A stretch of 64,000 nt of DNA from Cyathus striatus (lineage: Eukaryota; Basidiomycota; Agaricomycetes; Agaricales; Nidulariaceae). The notes under the pieces are model-generated. The model was not told the DNA's origin, did no database searches, and saw nothing but the letters and a program-made list of their open reading frames with translations. The translations under genes and the position numbers were made by a program. Every line of letters starts with the position of its first letter. The first letter of the stretch is position 1. This document shows positions 60,890 to 64,000 of the stretch, piece after piece. The stretch covers positions 806,001-870,000 of the forward strand of contig JAOVFP010000007.1 of NCBI GenBank assembly GCA_025738555.1, written 5' to 3'.

Positions 60890-63800
60890 GTAAGGAACAA
60901 ATTGACATTGGGTGATAGCACGATTACAGGGCAGTGTTCACATAAGTATTGTACGATGTAAAAACACGAAGACAAGTTACAACAGCTGCTTCACAATGAT
61001 TTAACAATTGACAGAAGATGGTTCGAGGGTAACGTCACCGTATGGGTATTCTGAGAACCAAACCAGCAGAGGGCTCTACCCTCTGACTTAGATGCAATGG
61101 ACCGTCCGTCCGCGTTTCCACAATGTGTATCTTGTTGTGTTTTGTACATCCCATGTGAAGGGTCGTAACCTTGAGATACCGTTAGTGAAACTGGTGGTGT
61201 GCGAGGTGACATGTTGACAGGCCATGCAGTAGGTGCTGCTCGAACCTACGCCAACGCTGTCGTCTTTACAACCCATACAAAGCTCGGTACGTCTTTCGAC
61301 TCGCATCACCTCCAACCAATTTGGTGCTCGAGTTGTCATCTATCGAAGTCTGCAATCTCGAAACGCAGGTATTGGGTGATTCGAACTCGAGCTTCACTCC
61401 GACATTGAACAGAACCCAGTTACCAAATGAGTGATCACGAGCTATCGTCCAACATTCATCCTGCACCTTAATTCACCAGAGGGTTCTTTACCATTACCCG
61501 GACTGTGGTAGCCAGCATACATCCTTCCAACCTGGTGACGGTAAAATCGCTGTAAGCCTATATATGACGTTGCTCAGCACGAAGAGACCAGAGTAAGATA
61601 CCACGCAGCACCGTCCTCTCTCCGCCTCACTTCATGTGCGCGCATCCTCGTAGACTTCAGAAAGAGAGGGAAGATCGAGACGTTGTAAAGGTGGCTGCCC
61701 CTTGATCGAAGGTTGGTGGTTGTAACCGTACGTTAGGAGATGACTGTCCTTACCCGCTTGCCCGAAATAACCCAGAACGCAGAGTACACATCATCAACCA
61801 CGCACGACTGTGCATCTTTAACCAGTAAGATAATATCACGAATTACCAGCTAAATTATAAACTGGTAGTGTGCTGATCTGATATAGGAAGCTATGCGGGC
61901 GGTGGAGTGACCATCGTAGGCGTAGAGAGCGAAAGCAGTTCCATAGTGGTGATCAAAGATGCCTCACGCGAAAGAATGAACAGTAGGCGCTGCGAGGGGT
62001 ATGAGCCTTGAGGAGCGAAGATATACGACACTGAGGTGGTACGTGAAAAAGTGCAACCGGTCCATGTTGAGCGGTTATACTGTTCTGAATGGCCTGTTGG
62101 GAAGGGTGGTCGTAGTGTATAAGGTGTAGTGAAGGATGGCGCGGCCCAAGTACCAAACAGGTGACTAAACGCATACTATGAGGCAAATACATGTATAAGC
62201 ACAAGGCAGAGAAAGAAGAGACGGGAATGAAGCATACCCGTCGTGATTTTAAAGCACCAAGAACACTTCAGCCTATCCTGCCCTCTGAATTTGGCTGTAG
62301 CTAATACGAGTACGTCGTATAAAGACAGTATTCTGTGAAAAGAGGAAGAGTTAGTGTACGAAGTACTCGGAAGTAGGGGTGAGCCAACGCAATAGCCGTG
62401 AAGGAAGAGCTCAAGGAACACGGAAAGCGAATGAAAGAAACAATGCCTACCCCAACCCAGCATTTACTGCTACTCCCCCCTCTGCACCGCTTCAACATCT
62501 AACATCTCCAGTCTGCCATGGTCGACACACGACAAACGAACTCCAGCCTCCAGGGCCTAAAGCGATTTAGTGTTACATGTCGTCCGATTCATGTGTTTTG
62601 TGGTTTTTTCGGGCCACGAGAGTACTCGGAGACGATAACGGAAGCCGTTTTGATGGAATCCACAACCATCAGGCTTATTCATAAGCCCAGGACGAGGTGA
62701 AGGTGATCGAGACGATGTAGGAAGGAGCGTTACGAGAATTGATGATACCAGCTCCAGTGACCATAAGCCCAGATCGCTGAATAAACCCAACATCGACGTA
62801 CGCCCCGTGAACCATCCTCTACTTCGAGCCTCCACCCCCCCCTTCCGCTCCAACTTGATCAACAACCCCGACAATTCCCGCATGGCACAACAATCAACCC
62901 TCATCACAATCCTATGCACTCCAATGTCCTTCTCAGTCCCCGCTGGCCTCAATGCCCATCGTAGCATATAGAGCGGAGAAGGAAGTGGGGTCTTGCACCA
63001 AGTAAAGCGTAGGAGTTGCAAGAGGGGCACAGAACGAAGACGGTATATGTCAGAGGAAACAAGTGTGGTGAATGCAACAATCCTGCCTTCGTGTTCTTAG
63101 TGGGAGAGTCGTGGGGTGGTTGTGATTGTCGATGTGGATGTCGTGTGTAAGGCAACGAGGATGTATGGGCTACGGGGGGTGGATGATAAAGACACCCCCT
63201 GGTTGATTAAGCACGATGATGCCGGTTCGTCGCCAAAGATGGAACCCAGGTCCATCCAGGTAAACCCAGATCCACCCTATATCGTCTTTGGCCCTCGACC
63301 CTCAAGCCACCTTTCACTCCAGCTTGAACTAGAGGCGGCACTTCCACCATACGCACGATGATAGCCTTCGTCATAACACCGGGGTCCCTGTCGCTACTAT
63401 CGCTCTCTTTTGCATGTCATGTCGTACGTGTAGAGAGAGAGGGGACGATACAACAGAAGGTGCTGAGGATGTTGAAGGTGAAGACGCGAGTGTTGCGAGG
63501 AAGGTTTTGAACGGAAATAGTGCCAGTGTTGGAAGCGGCGTGGGGATAGTATGCGTTGAAGACCTAACTCCTCCAACCTGGGGAGTTATCATCTTTGGAG
63601 TGACAGGTTTGGAAGGAGGGCGGTGGTACGGCGGAGAGCACAGTTTATGCCTGGGACGAGTGTATTTGTTTGATTACTGTAAGACAATTGCAGTTAGAAA
63701 GGAGGAGTAGAGGAGTAGAAGGAAGGCTGACGCACAGGAAACCATTTCAACCAAATCCCAACCCATCCCGACCACCAAGTTCAACTGAGACTGATTCGAC

Positions 63801-64000
63801 TGAGTAAGAAAATCCCGCGTTGTCCTGTGAGAGGAGGGAGAGTTAGTGCACGAAGTGAGACAAATCGACCAACAGTGAACGTGAAAGGCGGGCAATGTAT
63901 TGACAGCGAAGAATGGAAACCGAAGCGCAGAGCGAAGAGACAGTACGTACTTTAAATATACTCAAAGCCACTTTCTCTCCTTTCTCTACTCCATCTCACT
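60890..64000 (-). repeat. Repeat-family copy, minus orientation, running off the window
   Basis: 60,890-61,030 parallels 54,780-54,960. 61,750-61,890 parallels 11,540-11,650. 61,912-63,800 is a direct duplicate of 16,890-18,777 at roughly 80-85% identity by eye. 63,820-63,945 holds the intron-1 acceptor and branch point and is the intact form of the site disrupted at 18,777/36,118. No coding frame is supported. Confidence 0.68.

Overview
This is nuclear DNA of a fungus, most likely an Agaricomycete (mushroom-forming basidiomycete). The evidence is short introns of about 50 bases with GT..AG ends and CTAAC-type branch points, a NACHT-WD40 NOD-like receptor with long near-identical WD repeats, a KDZ-type transposase with CxC5/CxC6-like cysteine clusters, and a MULE-like transposase family known to me mainly from basidiomycetes. 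The species cannot be fixed from the sequence.

The window is a transposon-dominated accessory region with only one gene that looks intact. Bases 1-3897 are a large DNA transposon with long terminal inverted repeats, cut by the window edge. Bases ~4,000-18,777 and 43,800-64,000 are CpG-containing, ORF-poor DNA made of decayed copies, in both orientations, of one unrecognised repeat family that keeps intron-like blocks. hAT-like elements and a 1.5-kb long-TIR element are inserted into it.

Bases 18,778-36,117 look like one 17.3-kb insertion into a single copy of that family. Both ends carry a related inverted terminal sequence, and the flanks match the two halves of an uninterrupted copy. Inside, from left to right, are: a decayed MULE-like transposase gene on the minus strand with a 593-bp MITE in an intron and a 1.3-kb hAT-type element in an exon; tRNA-derived short repeats; a GC-rich block with a 47-bp hairpin minisatellite; an unrecognised basic/acidic cargo gene with two in-frame stops; and a KDZ transposase pseudogene with a frameshift, an in-frame TGA and a 583-bp MITE in its last exon.

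Bases 38,296-42,733 (minus strand) encode a three-exon, 1,445-residue NACHT-WD40 protein with about 15 WD repeats, many almost identical at DNA level. It is the main candidate for a working gene and fits non-self recognition or innate immunity.

The block from ~19,060 to ~42,700 is strongly depleted in CpG, apart from the hAT element and the GC-rich minisatellite. Two copies of the same repeat, one inside and one outside the block, differ mostly by CG to TG or CA changes, and at least three in-frame stops are best explained as CGA to TGA. This points to CpG methylation followed by deamination, or a RIP-like process.
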